DNA from: an uncultured Oscillospiraceae bacterium
GTDB lineage: Bacteria; Bacillota; Clostridia; Oscillospirales; Oscillospiraceae
DNA length: 45,302 nt
Direction of reading: 5' to 3'
Assembly (NCBI GenBank): GCA_947627735.1
Contig: CANQXG010000017.1
Coordinates: 1 to 45,302 of the forward strand
Positions 14,630 to 24,006 of this stretch are shown here, in pieces. The number at the start of each line of letters is the position of its first letter. The first letter of the stretch is position 1. Made by a program: the position numbers and the translations under genes. The notes under the pieces are model-generated. The model was not told the DNA's origin. It saw only the letters and a program-made list of their open reading frames with translations, and did not search any database.

Positions 14630-16198
14630 ATGCCGGACAAGGATGTCCCCACCCGCAACACCCGGTCACGCCGGGGCTTTTTCTCCGTCGCCTTTGGCCG
14701 CGGCGCCGTGGCGGCGCTGATGCTGCTGGTCCAGTTCGGGTTCGTGTTCGTGCTCTTTGGCCGGCTGCAGCAGTACAGCATCTACGTTTCCGGGGCGGTC
14801 ACCGTCCTGACGGTGGTATTCCTGGCCTATCTGCTCAACACCCCCCAGGACCCCACGGTGAAGCTGACATGGTGCTTCGTGATCGCGCTGGTGCCGGTGT
14901 TCGGGGTGCTTTTATACCTGTTCATCACCTTCGACGTGGGCCACCGGGAGGAGCAGCGGCTGCTGCTGAAAGTGGTGTCGGACAGCGCCGGCCTCATGCC
15001 GGAGCAGACGGAGCTGATGGAGCGGCTGCGCACGGAGGAGCCGTCGTTCTATCCCCTGGCGGTATACGCCGCCCGGCGCAACGGCTACGCCGTATATGAG
15101 AACACCGCCGTGACCTACTTCTCCAGCGGGGAGGCCAAGTATGAGGAGCTTCTGCGCCAGCTGGAGAAGGCGGAGCGGTTCATCTTCCTGGAGTACTTCA
15201 TCGTGGAGGAGGGCCAGATGTGGGACCGGGTGCTGGACATCCTGAAGGCCAAGGTGCTCCAGGGGGTGGAGGTGCGCATGATCTACGACGGCACCTGCTC
15301 GCTGATGCGCCTGCCCGCCAGCTACCCCAAGACCCTCCGTGCCATGGGCATCCAGTGCAAGGTGTTCGCCCCCATCAGGCCGTTCATCTCCACCTCCTAC
15401 AACAACCGTGACCACCGGAAGATCCTGGTGGTGGACGGGAAGGTGGGCTTCACCGGCGGGGTGAACCTGGCCGACGAGTACATCAACCGCCGCCAGCGGT
15501 TCGGCCACTGGAAGGACGCCGCCGTCATGCTCACCGGCGACGGGGTCCGCAGCATGACGCTGATGTTCCTGCGGATGTGGAACGTCACGGAGAAGGAGCG
15601 GGTATACGAACCCTATCTGAACGCCCCCGGCCCCCGGCGGGAGGATATGCCCGGGTGTGTGATCCCCTACGGCGACAGCCCCATGGACGACGAGCGCACC
15701 GGGGAGATGATCTACCTGGACATGATCTACTCCGCCCGGGAGCGGCTGTACATCATGACCCCCTACCTGATCCTGGACAGCGAGCTGCTCACGGCCATCA
15801 CCTTCGCCGCCCGGCGGGGGGTGGACGTGCGGATCATCCTGCCCGGCATCCCGGACAAGAAATACGCCAACCTCCTCGCCAAGGGCCATTACAAGGCCCT
15901 GGTGAGCGCGGGGGTACACATCTATGAGTACGCCCCCGGGTTCGTCCACTCCAAGGTGTTCCTGGCCGACGATACCCGGGCGGTGGTGGGCACTCTCAAC
16001 CTGGACTACCGGAGCCTGTACCTGAACTTCGAGTGCGGCGCGTATCTGTACAAGGTCCCTGCCATCGGCGACATCCTCCGGGATTTTGAGGACACCTTCC
16101 CCCGGTGCCGCCCCGTCACCGCCGAGACCGTGGCCCGGCAGAAGCTGTCCACCCGTCTGGGCGCCGCCATATTGAAGCTGGCCGCCCCCCTCATGTGA
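14630..16198 (+). CDS. cls: Cardiolipin synthase (phospholipase D superfamily)
   Basis: Joins two phosphatidylglycerol molecules into cardiolipin at the membrane. The 522-residue protein starts with basic residues and two to three hydrophobic helices (GAVAALMLLVQFGFVFVLF, then AVTVLTVVFLAYLL and a third), then carries two HKD catalytic motifs: HRKILVVDGKVGFTGG and HSKVFLADDTRAVVGTLNLD. Length and arrangement are typical for Gram-positive Cls. AAAGGAGG at 14615-14622 sets the start at ATG 14630; the open frame extends upstream into the arsR promoter and is not used. It is followed within 90 bases by a surface protein gene with its own ribosome site. Confidence 0.94.
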   Translation: MPDKDVPTRNTRSRRGFFSVAFGRGAVAALMLLVQFGFVFVLFGRLQQYSIYVSGAVTVLTVVFLAYLLNTPQDPTVKLTWCFVIALVPVFGVLLYLFITFDVGHREEQRLLLKVVSDSAGLMPEQTELMERLRTEEPSFYPLAVYAARRNGYAVYENTAVTYFSSGEAKYEELLRQLEKAERFIFLEYFIVEEGQMWDRVLDILKAKVLQGVEVRMIYDGTCSLMRLPASYPKTLRAMGIQCKVFAPIRPFISTSYNNRDHRKILVVDGKVGFTGGVNLADEYINRRQRFGHWKDAAVMLTGDGVRSMTLMFLRMWNVTEKERVYEPYLNAPGPRREDMPGCVIPYGDSPMDDERTGEMIYLDMIYSARERLYIMTPYLILDSELLTAITFAARRGVDVRIILPGIPDKKYANLLAKGHYKALVSAGVHIYEYAPGFVHSKVFLADDTRAVVGTLNLDYRSLYLNFECGAYLYKVPAIGDILRDFEDTFPRCRPVTAETVARQKLSTRLGAAILKLAAPLM

Positions 16199-16285
16199 CT
16201 GCCAGGAACAGACCGGACCCTCTTTGTATAAAATGGGACGAGGCCACATCGCCTCGCACATCATCAAAGAGGGGAATGACAAAAA

Positions 16286-17812
16286 ATGAAGATCGGACGA
16301 AAAAAGGCCGGCCATATAGCCGGTCTTTTGCTTTTGCTGCTGTTGCTGCTGTTCCTGGGACCGTCGGCCGCCCAGGCGCTGGAGGCGCCCGAGCTGACCG
16401 TGGCCGGCCCGGAGGATCTGATCGCCTTCGGCGAGAGCGTGAGGGCCGGAGAGACCTTCCGGGGCCGGCAAGTGGTCCTGAGCGGGGACATCGACATGAC
16501 CGGCTATGACTTCACACCCATCGGCGCCCGGGCCGGCGGCGGTGCCGTCGCCTTCGAGGGCACCTTCGACGGCCAGGGCCACGGCATATGGGGACTGACC
16601 GTCACGGGCGTGCCCGGCGGCGGGGAAGCGGGCCTGTTCGCGCTGCTGCGCGGCGCGGCGGTGCGCAGCCTCTATCTGGACGCGGCGGTGTACGCCGACG
16701 GCCAGACGGCGGCGGGCGCCCTGGCGGGCCGGGCGGAGAGCTGCGCCATCAGCAGCGTCACCGTGAACGCCGCCGTCACCGCCGCCAACTGGGCCGCCCC
16801 ATCCGGCGGTCCCCTGGCCGCCGGGGTGCTGGTGGGCGCGGCGGAGAACACGGTCCTGGACCGGTGCGCCGCCCGGGGAAGCCTGGGCGCGACCGGGTCC
16901 TTCGACGGGCCGGTGTACGCCGGGGGCCTGGCGGGGCTGCTGGACGGATGCTCCGCCGGCAGCTGCTACTCCACGGCGGGGCTGTACGTCAACGACCGGG
17001 GCATCCATGTGGGCGGCTTCGCCGGGATGCTCCGGGGCGGGGCCGTGGCCAATGTGTACGCCACCGGACCCGTGGCCGCCGGAGAGGCGGACGCGGGGGC
17101 CTTCGCCGGGGTCTGGGACAGCGCCGGCGCGGAGAACGCCTGGTACGACGCCCAGGCCACCGCGCCCCTGCCCGCCGCCGGGGACGGCGGCTGGCCATTG
17201 GGCCTGCAGGGCGCGGACACCGCCCGGATGCGCGGCGACGCCTTCCCCGATGCCCTGGGCGACGCCTTCGCACCGGCGGGGAGCCTGACGCTGAACCGGG
17301 GATACCCCGTGTTTGCCTCTCAGGCCCCCGCCCCCGCGCCAACGGAAGCGCCGTCCCCCACCGAGGGGCCGGCACCGAGCGAGGCACCCGCGCCCACTGA
17401 AGAACCCGCGCCAACGGAAGAACCTACGCCTGCAGAAGAACCCACGCCTACAGAAGGTCCCACGCCAACAGAGGAACCCACACCGACAGAGGAACCTACA
17501 CCCACGGAAACGCCCATCCCAACGGATGGACCGGTCCCCACCGAGGGACCGGCACTGACGGAAGAACCCACACCGACCGAGGTACCCGCTCCGACAGAAA
17601 CACCTGCCCCCACGGAAACGCCCGCGCCCACCGCGGCGCCTGCGTCCGGCGGGTGGCTGCCGTCCTGGCCCGGCGGCGGCACAGCCGGTACGGCCGGCGC
17701 CGGCGGGGCCGCGCCCCGGACGGGGGACGACACCGTGATCCTGCCCCGGGCGGCGATGATGCTGCTGTGCCTGTGGGGCGTGCTGCGCCTGACGCGGGGC
17801 CGCAGACGATAA
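16286..17812 (+). CDS. Surface protein: signal peptide, GLUG-like repeats, Pro-Thr-Glu repeat, PRTG sorting signal
   Basis: A 508-residue exported protein. Residues 1-32 are a signal peptide with a run of nine leucines and an AQA-L cleavage site. Residues ~60-330 hold beta-solenoid-like repeats rich in Gly/Ala (FEGTFDGQGHGIWGLTV, then AGLFALLRGAAVRSL, AGALAGRAE, GGFAGMLRGGAVANVYA), resembling the GLUG motif of adhesins. Residues ~352-455 are about 25 tandem tetrapeptides of the xPTE type. The C-terminus, APRTGDD plus a hydrophobic helix plus RGRRR, matches a sortase sorting signal of the xPxTG type found in Clostridia. No sortase is in the window. It probably extends from the cell wall on a rigid stalk; the ligand is unknown. 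Confidence 0.82.
   Translation: MKIGRKKAGHIAGLLLLLLLLLFLGPSAAQALEAPELTVAGPEDLIAFGESVRAGETFRGRQVVLSGDIDMTGYDFTPIGARAGGGAVAFEGTFDGQGHGIWGLTVTGVPGGGEAGLFALLRGAAVRSLYLDAAVYADGQTAAGALAGRAESCAISSVTVNAAVTAANWAAPSGGPLAAGVLVGAAENTVLDRCAARGSLGATGSFDGPVYAGGLAGLLDGCSAGSCYSTAGLYVNDRGIHVGGFAGMLRGGAVANVYATGPVAAGEADAGAFAGVWDSAGAENAWYDAQATAPLPAAGDGGWPLGLQGADTARMRGDAFPDALGDAFAPAGSLTLNRGYPVFASQAPAPAPTEAPSPTEGPAPSEAPAPTEEPAPTEEPTPAEEPTPTEGPTPTEEPTPTEEPTPTETPIPTDGPVPTEGPALTEEPTPTEVPAPTETPAPTETPAPTAAPASGGWLPSWPGGGTAGTAGAGGAAPRTGDDTVILPRAAMMLLCLWGVLRLTRGRRR
17338..17640 (+). repeat. 12-bp coding tandem repeat (xPTE stalk)
   Basis: About 25 degenerate copies of a 12-base unit of the form GARCCYACRCCN encode repeated Pro-Thr-Glu tetrapeptides in the surface protein. 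Such arrays can change length by slippage. Confidence 0.85.
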
Positions 17813-17842
17813 AAAAACAGGGACCGGCTCCCAGCCGGTCCC
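17813..17842 (-). terminator. Terminator of asnS
   Basis: Ten-base-pair stem (17820-17829 with 17833-17842, loop CCC). Read on the minus strand it is followed by CTGTTTTTTTA. It abuts the stop codon of the convergent surface protein gene. Confidence 0.85.
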
Positions 17843-17856
17843 CGGTACATATATCC

Positions 17857-19248
<1,392 letters not shown>

Positions 19249-19280
19249 GTCTGTCCCTCTCTTCCGCTGTGTGAACCAAG

Positions 19281-19317
19281 ATAAAAAAGTATAATGGCTG
19301 CGATGCAGCCATTATAC
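19281..19317 (-). terminator. Terminator of the NlpC/P60-like hydrolase gene
   Basis: Perfect 13-bp stem GTATAATGGCTGC/GCAGCCATTATAC (19289-19301 with 19305-19317), followed on the minus strand by TTTTTTAT. Confidence 0.88.
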
Positions 19318-19335
19318 ATGCTTGTTTTCATTTTT

Positions 19336-20115
19336 TCAATATTGGATATACGGGCATTCCAGCCAATCGGTCCATGTCCGGTCGGCCACACGGGTCTTCA
19401 CCACGCCGCCGGCGTGGGAGATGGCCTCCACGGCCCAGCCGTCGCCGATGTACACGCCGATGTGCCCCTCGGCGTACACCAGCAGCCCCGGGGTCTCCGG
19501 CAGGGTGTCGATGGGACCCTTATTCACGGCGTTGGCGTAAAATCCGTCGGTGCCCATGTCTGGCATGTCCCCGTAGCAGTACGACACCTCGTGCCGCTGC
19601 GGGTCATACCAGCCGTAGCTCTTGATAAGCCCCGCGCAGTCCACCGTCCGCCGGAACAGCCACTTGTCCCGGATGATGTCCTCGTACTCGGACACGGCCT
19701 CGCCGTACTGCTCGATCTTGTAGTCCAGCAAGGCCTGGTCCAGCACCGTGCCGAAGGTGCCCCAGACGTAGCCCCACTGGTTCTCCCAGGCCATCTCCGC
19801 CCAGTTCACCAGGTCGGCGGCGGTCTTTTTGTTCACGTCCTCGAACAGGCTCTCGTCGATCTCATCGGAAACGGACGGCCCCCACTCCACGTGCACGTAC
19901 TCCCCCGGCTTCCACTCGAACATGTCCTCGGAGATCTCGGTGGGTTCCGGCCTGGCCGGCCACCAGCTGCGCTTCTCCCCGTCGGCGCCGGGCTGCTGCT
20001 CCCCAGGCCCGGCCATGGCCCGCCACAGCAGCGCCGCTCCCAGCACGACCGCCAGCACCAGCGCCGCCTTCAGCTCCAGCTTGACCCTGTCCCGGGCCGT
20101 AAACCGCCTGCCCAT
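19336..20115 (-). CDS. Membrane-anchored NlpC/P60-like (CHAP-type) hydrolase
   Basis: A 259-residue protein with an N-terminal membrane anchor (LELKAALVLAVVLGAALLWRAM) that places the rest outside the cell. The C-terminal half resembles NlpC/P60 cysteine peptidases, with the presumed nucleophile in RTVDCAGLIKSY and the histidine in EGHIGVYIGDGWAVEA. Such enzymes cleave peptide stems of peptidoglycan. The middle (WAEMAWENQWGYVWGTFGTV) is also seen in family members. The start is ATG 20115, after GGAAGGGAG; the frame is open further upstream, but the ribosome site lies within that extension. It is divergent from spoVT. Confidence 0.78.
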   Translation of the reverse strand: MGRRFTARDRVKLELKAALVLAVVLGAALLWRAMAGPGEQQPGADGEKRSWWPARPEPTEISEDMFEWKPGEYVHVEWGPSVSDEIDESLFEDVNKKTAADLVNWAEMAWENQWGYVWGTFGTVLDQALLDYKIEQYGEAVSEYEDIIRDKWLFRRTVDCAGLIKSYGWYDPQRHEVSYCYGDMPDMGTDGFYANAVNKGPIDTLPETPGLLVYAEGHIGVYIGDGWAVEAISHAGGVVKTRVADRTWTDWLECPYIQY

Positions 20116-20170
20116 ACCGTCATCTCCCTTCCGCATGCCGTTATCATAACATGAAAGAAGGGAGAACAAT

Positions 20171-20188
20171 CCTTAAGATTTCCTTAAG
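20171..20188. promoter_or_regulatory. Direct repeat CCTTAAG with 11-bp period
   Basis: CCTTAAG at 20171-20177 and 20182-20188, one helical turn apart, in the divergent region between the hydrolase and spoVT. The spacing suits an OmpR/PhoB-type response regulator dimer. Confidence 0.45.
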
Positions 20189-20227
20189 TTTTATTGAGCG
20201 CCACGCCCTGCCAAATTTCGCCGGTTT

Positions 20228-20256
20228 GCATAGCCCCGACACTTTTGCGGATAATA
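20228..20256 (+). promoter_or_regulatory. Sigma-G-like promoter of spoVT
   Basis: GCATA (20228-20232), 17-base spacer, GATAATA (20250-20256), close to the forespore sigma-G consensus (GHATR, CATWWTA). spoVT of Bacillus subtilis is sigma-G dependent. Confidence 0.5.
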
Positions 20257-20259
20257 AAT

Positions 20260-20283
20260 CCTGTCAAACAAAAGAATGACAGG
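20260..20283 (+). promoter_or_regulatory. Inverted repeat overlapping the spoVT ribosome site
   Basis: Arms CCTGTCA (20260-20266) and TGACAGG (20277-20283). The right arm includes the first bases of the AGGAGG at 20281-20286, so the hairpin could partly mask it. Confidence 0.5.
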
Positions 20284-20292
20284 AGGATAAAG

Positions 20293-20835
20293 ATGAAAGC
20301 AACTGGGATCGTGCGGCGCATCGACGACCTGGGCCGGGTCGTCATCCCCAAGGAGATCCGCCGCACCATGCGCATCCGCGAGGGTGACCCGCTGGAGATC
20401 TATACGGAAAAGGACGGGGAGGTCATCTTCAAGAAGTACTCCCCCATGGGGGAGCTGAGTTCCTTCGCCGAGCAGATATGCGAATCCATGCACAAGACCG
20501 CCGAGTATCCCGCCGCCGTGTGCGACCGGGACAGCGTCATCGCCGCCGCCGGCGCGGGCCGCAAGGACCTGCTGGACCGGCACATCAGCGCCGAGCTGGA
20601 GGAACTCATGGAGGCCCGCCGGGCCTGGCGCGCGGAGCCGGGAGGCCGGCGGGTGGCCGTCACCGACGGGGAGAACTCCCCCGCGGCGGCGGTGGCGGTG
20701 CCCATCCTCTCGGAGGGGGACGTGCTGGGCTGCGTGGTGTTCATGGAGCGGGCCGACGGCGTCCGCGCCGGCGACACGGAGCTGAAACTGGCCACCACCG
20801 TTTCCGGTTTCCTGGGAAAACAGATGGAGTCATAA
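20293..20835 (+). CDS. spoVT: Stage V sporulation protein T
   Basis: Forespore transcription factor that tunes sigma-G genes late in sporulation. The 180-residue protein has an AbrB-type swapped-hairpin DNA-binding domain at residues 1-50 (KATGIVRRIDDLGRVVIPKE, RRTMRIREGDPLEI) and a GAF-like C-terminal domain (AVCDRDSVIAAAGAGRKDLL, AVPILSEGDVLGCVVFME). Length and the two-domain layout match SpoVT rather than AbrB, which is about half as long. AGGAGG precedes the ATG at 20293. It shows that the organism is a spore former. Confidence 0.95.
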   Translation: MKATGIVRRIDDLGRVVIPKEIRRTMRIREGDPLEIYTEKDGEVIFKKYSPMGELSSFAEQICESMHKTAEYPAAVCDRDSVIAAAGAGRKDLLDRHISAELEELMEARRAWRAEPGGRRVAVTDGENSPAAAVAVPILSEGDVLGCVVFMERADGVRAGDTELKLATTVSGFLGKQMES

Positions 20836-20838
20836 CGA

Positions 20839-20867
20839 AACACCCTGCCCTCCGGCAGGGTGTTTTC
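20839..20867 (+). terminator. Terminator of spoVT
   Basis: Perfect 11-bp stem AACACCCTGCC/GGCAGGGTGTT (20839-20849 with 20854-20864), loop CTCC, then TT. Confidence 0.85.
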
Positions 20868-20896
20868 CTGTGCGCGGGGACCCGCCCCGCCCGGCA

Positions 20897-21598
20897 TCAC
20901 AGCGCGTACAGCAGTATCGCCAGCAGGTGCAGCACGCTGCCCGCCGCCACGAACAGGTGGAATACGCTGTGCATATACCGGCGCTTTTTGCCCATGCCGT
21001 AGAGCACCGCCCCCACCGTGTAGGACACGCCCCCCGCCAGGATCAGCCAGAACCCGGGCCAGCCGATGGCCTGGATGAGCAGCGGGGCCTTGAAGATGAT
21101 GGCCCAGCCGATGCCTATGTAGCAGATCATGGAAAAGACCTGGTAGCGCTTCAGGTCGATGGCCGTCAGCACCGTGGCCAGGACGGTCAGCGACCACACC
21201 ACGCCGAACAGCACCCAGCTGGCCGCCGGGTCGATGGGCCGCATGGCGCTGAGCAGCAGCGGCGTATAGGTGCCGGCGATGAGGAAATAGATGGTGCAGT
21301 GGTCGATCACCTGCAGCACTCGCTTGCCCATGCCCCGGCGCAGGCCGTGGTAGACGCTGGACATGGTGTACAGCAGGATCATGGACGCGCCGAACACGGC
21401 GCCGCCCACCACGCCCCAGGCGTTTCGGTGCAGCGCCGCCGCCACCACGCACAGCACCAGCGCGGCCACGCCCACGGCGCCGCCGGCGATGTGGGAGATC
21501 ATATTGAAATTTTCCTCGCCCCTGGTGTAATCCGGCAGGGCCCTGTCCCTGAGCTTCGTGCGCTTCACGTCATGCGCCCCCTTTGCTGACGCTATCAT
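20897..21598 (-). CDS. Hemolysin III family (PAQR-type) membrane protein
   Basis: A seven-helix membrane protein of 233 residues at most. The family's metal-site residues are seen in the segments FNMISHIAGG (first His), SSVYHGL and VIDHCTIYFLIAGTYTP, and SVFHLFVAAGSVLHLLAI near the end. Members are called hemolysin III or YqfA; their bacterial function is not established. Two starts are possible: ATG 21598 behind GGGAGGGAG, or GTG 21568 behind AAAGGGGG, which would shorten the protein by ten residues. It is convergent with spoVT and divergent from pyrR. Confidence 0.88.
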   Translation of the reverse strand: MIASAKGAHDVKRTKLRDRALPDYTRGEENFNMISHIAGGAVGVAALVLCVVAAALHRNAWGVVGGAVFGASMILLYTMSSVYHGLRRGMGKRVLQVIDHCTIYFLIAGTYTPLLLSAMRPIDPAASWVLFGVVWSLTVLATVLTAIDLKRYQVFSMICYIGIGWAIIFKAPLLIQAIGWPGFWLILAGGVSYTVGAVLYGMGKKRRYMHSVFHLFVAAGSVLHLLAILLYAL

Positions 21599-21668
21599 AC
21601 TCCCTCCCGCCGGAAAAGTCGAGCCGTTATCTGTCGGCGGCGGGCACAGATTTTTTCGCCCGGACGGA

Positions 21669-21697
21669 TTGACATATCCCGCCGGCGGGGGTATTAT
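21669..21697 (+). promoter_or_regulatory. Promoter of the pyrR-permease operon
   Basis: TTGACA (21669-21674), 17-base spacer, TATTAT (21692-21697), giving a leader of about 130 nt before pyrR. Confidence 0.75.
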
Positions 21698-21723
21698 CGG
21701 ATACGGAAAACAGTGTCTTTAAT

Positions 21724-21741
21724 CCGATGCAGTGACGTCGG
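21724..21741 (+). promoter_or_regulatory. PyrR-binding hairpin (anti-antiterminator)
   Basis: Six-base-pair stem CCGATG/CGTCGG with loop CAGTGA (21730-21735). The loop fits the conserved CNGNGA hexaloop bound by PyrR with UMP in pyr mRNA leaders. It lies before the leader terminator. Confidence 0.75.
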
Positions 21742-21763
21742 CAAGGCGCGAAATGGTGCATGA

Positions 21764-22378
<615 letters not shown>

Positions 22379-22412
22379 ACATACAAACACTAACGAAGAG
22401 GAGAGAAAAACC

Positions 22413-23786
22413 ATGGATCTTATCTACGGGATCAAGGACAAGCCCAAGTTCGGACAGGTCATCCTGTTCGCCATCCAGCAGCTGCTGGCCATCATGGCCG
22501 CCACCATCGCCGTGCCCGCGGTGGTCAACTCCGCCTGCGGCACCGCGCTGCCCGCCTCCGCCGCCATCTTCGGCGCCGGCGTGGGCACGTTCGTCTACCT
22601 GATCTTCACCAAGAGCGCCAGCCCCGTGTTCCTGGGTTCCTCCTTCGCCTTCATCGGCTCCATGATGAGCGCCTTCTCCGGCGCCGCCTCCATGGCCGCC
22701 GGGTACTGGGGCCTTATCATCGGCGCGGCCATGGCCGGCGCGGTGTACGTGGTGCTGGCCATCGTCATCAAGTTCTGCGGCGTGGCCTGGATCGACCGGC
22801 TGATGCCCCCCGTCATCATCGGGCCCACCGTGGCCATCATCGGCCTGAGCCTGGCCGGCAACGCCGTGGGCGATCTGACCAGCTCCAGCGTGGAGGGCGG
22901 CAGCGTGTACGTGGCCATCATCTGCGGCCTGGTGACCCTGGCGGTGACCATCCTGGCCTCCACCTACGGCAAGAAGATGGTAAGGCTCGTGCCCTTCATC
23001 ATCGGCATCCTGGCCGGGTATGCCACCGCGTCCGTGTTCGCCTTCGTGGGGTACTTCACCGGCAATCCCGCCTTCACCGTCATCGATTACAGCGCCCTGG
23101 CCAGCGTGGGCTTCGTGTCCGTGCCCAGCTTCACCTTCCTGCAGGGCGGCGGCATCAGCGACATTACCCCCACCTATCTGCTGACCCTGTTCACCGCCTA
23201 TGTGCCCGTGGCCTTCGTGGTCTTTGCCGAGCACCTGGCCGACCACAAGAACCTGTCCTCCATCATCGGCACCGACCTGCTCAAGACCCCGGGCCTGACC
23301 CGGACGCTGCTTGGCGACGGCGTCGGCTCCGTGGCCGGGGCCATCTTCGGCGGCTGCCCCAACACCACCTACGGCGAGTCCATCGCCTGCGTGGCCATCA
23401 CCCGCAACGCCTCCACGGTGAGCATCTGGGGCGCGGCGGTGCTGTGCATCGTCGTCAGCTTCATCTCCCCGCTGATGGCCTTTTTGCAGACCATCCCCTC
23501 CTGCGTCATGGGCGGCGTGTGCGTGGCCCTGTACGGCTTCATCGCCATGAGCGGCTTCAAGATGCTCCAGGGCGTGGACCTGAACAAGAACCGGAACCTG
23601 TTCGTGGCCTCCATCATCTTCATCACCGGCGTGGGCGGGCTGTCCGTCACCATCGGCGCCGTGGAGATCCGCACCGTGGCCTGCGCGCTGATCCTGGGCA
23701 TCCTGGCCAACCTGATGCTGTCCAAGGAGGACGAGGAGAACAAGCCTGAGGAGAGCAAAGTCGAAGAAACTACGGTCGAAGAGTGA
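22413..23786 (+). CDS. uraA: Uracil permease (NCS2 nucleobase:cation symporter)
   Basis: A 457-residue membrane transporter with about 14 helices that brings in uracil with a proton. The N-terminus (FGQVILFAIQQLLAIMAATI) and the signature PNTTYGESIACVAITR in the central helix region match bacterial uracil permeases (UraA/PyrP), where Glu in YGE contacts the base. The C-terminus is a short acidic cytoplasmic tail. It sits 34 bases after pyrR, under the same PyrR attenuator, which supports uracil over xanthine as the substrate. GAGGAGAG precedes the ATG. Confidence 0.93.
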   Translation: MDLIYGIKDKPKFGQVILFAIQQLLAIMAATIAVPAVVNSACGTALPASAAIFGAGVGTFVYLIFTKSASPVFLGSSFAFIGSMMSAFSGAASMAAGYWGLIIGAAMAGAVYVVLAIVIKFCGVAWIDRLMPPVIIGPTVAIIGLSLAGNAVGDLTSSSVEGGSVYVAIICGLVTLAVTILASTYGKKMVRLVPFIIGILAGYATASVFAFVGYFTGNPAFTVIDYSALASVGFVSVPSFTFLQGGGISDITPTYLLTLFTAYVPVAFVVFAEHLADHKNLSSIIGTDLLKTPGLTRTLLGDGVGSVAGAIFGGCPNTTYGESIACVAITRNASTVSIWGAAVLCIVVSFISPLMAFLQTIPSCVMGGVCVALYGFIAMSGFKMLQGVDLNKNRNLFVASIIFITGVGGLSVTIGAVEIRTVACALILGILANLMLSKEDEENKPEESKVEETTVEE

Positions 23787-23811
23787 TCTCCTGACACAAA
23801 TTCATACGCAC

Positions 23812-23850
23812 ACCGCCGGCAGGGCCATCGCCCCGCCGGCGGTCTTTTTC
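23812..23850 (+). terminator. Terminator of the pyrR-uraA operon
   Basis: Nine-base-pair stem ACCGCCGGC/GCCGGCGGT (23812-23820 with 23835-23843), extended inside by GGG/CCC pairing, followed by CTTTTTC. Confidence 0.85.
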
Positions 23851-23904
23851 TCCCTTCCGGGCATGAAAAGCACAAGCTATCAACAATTACCATGAAACAG
23901 CGTA

Positions 23905-23933
23905 TTGATTTACGGATTTTTGTGTGATATATT
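23905..23933 (+). promoter_or_regulatory. Promoter of the aldolase-kinase-dehydrogenase operon
   Basis: TTGATT (23905-23910), 17-base spacer, TATATT (23928-23933), in an AT-rich stretch about 70 bases before the first start codon. Confidence 0.65.
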
Positions 23934-24006
23934 CAAAACATCCCCGTGACTTTCTAATTTTTGCCAGTTTCCCGCCCCCGGCGGGCTTTTGAAGGATGTG
24001 CAGCCG

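Noticed and set aside
19249-19335. T-box riboswitch for asnS
   Set aside because: The gap is under 90 bases and is filled by the upstream terminator; there is no space for a specifier loop or T-box sequence.
23930-23939. TATTCAAAAC, similar to one arm of the RHH palindrome
   Set aside because: Only a half site, inside the -10 region of another promoter. One ten-base match in AT-rich DNA is expected by chance.
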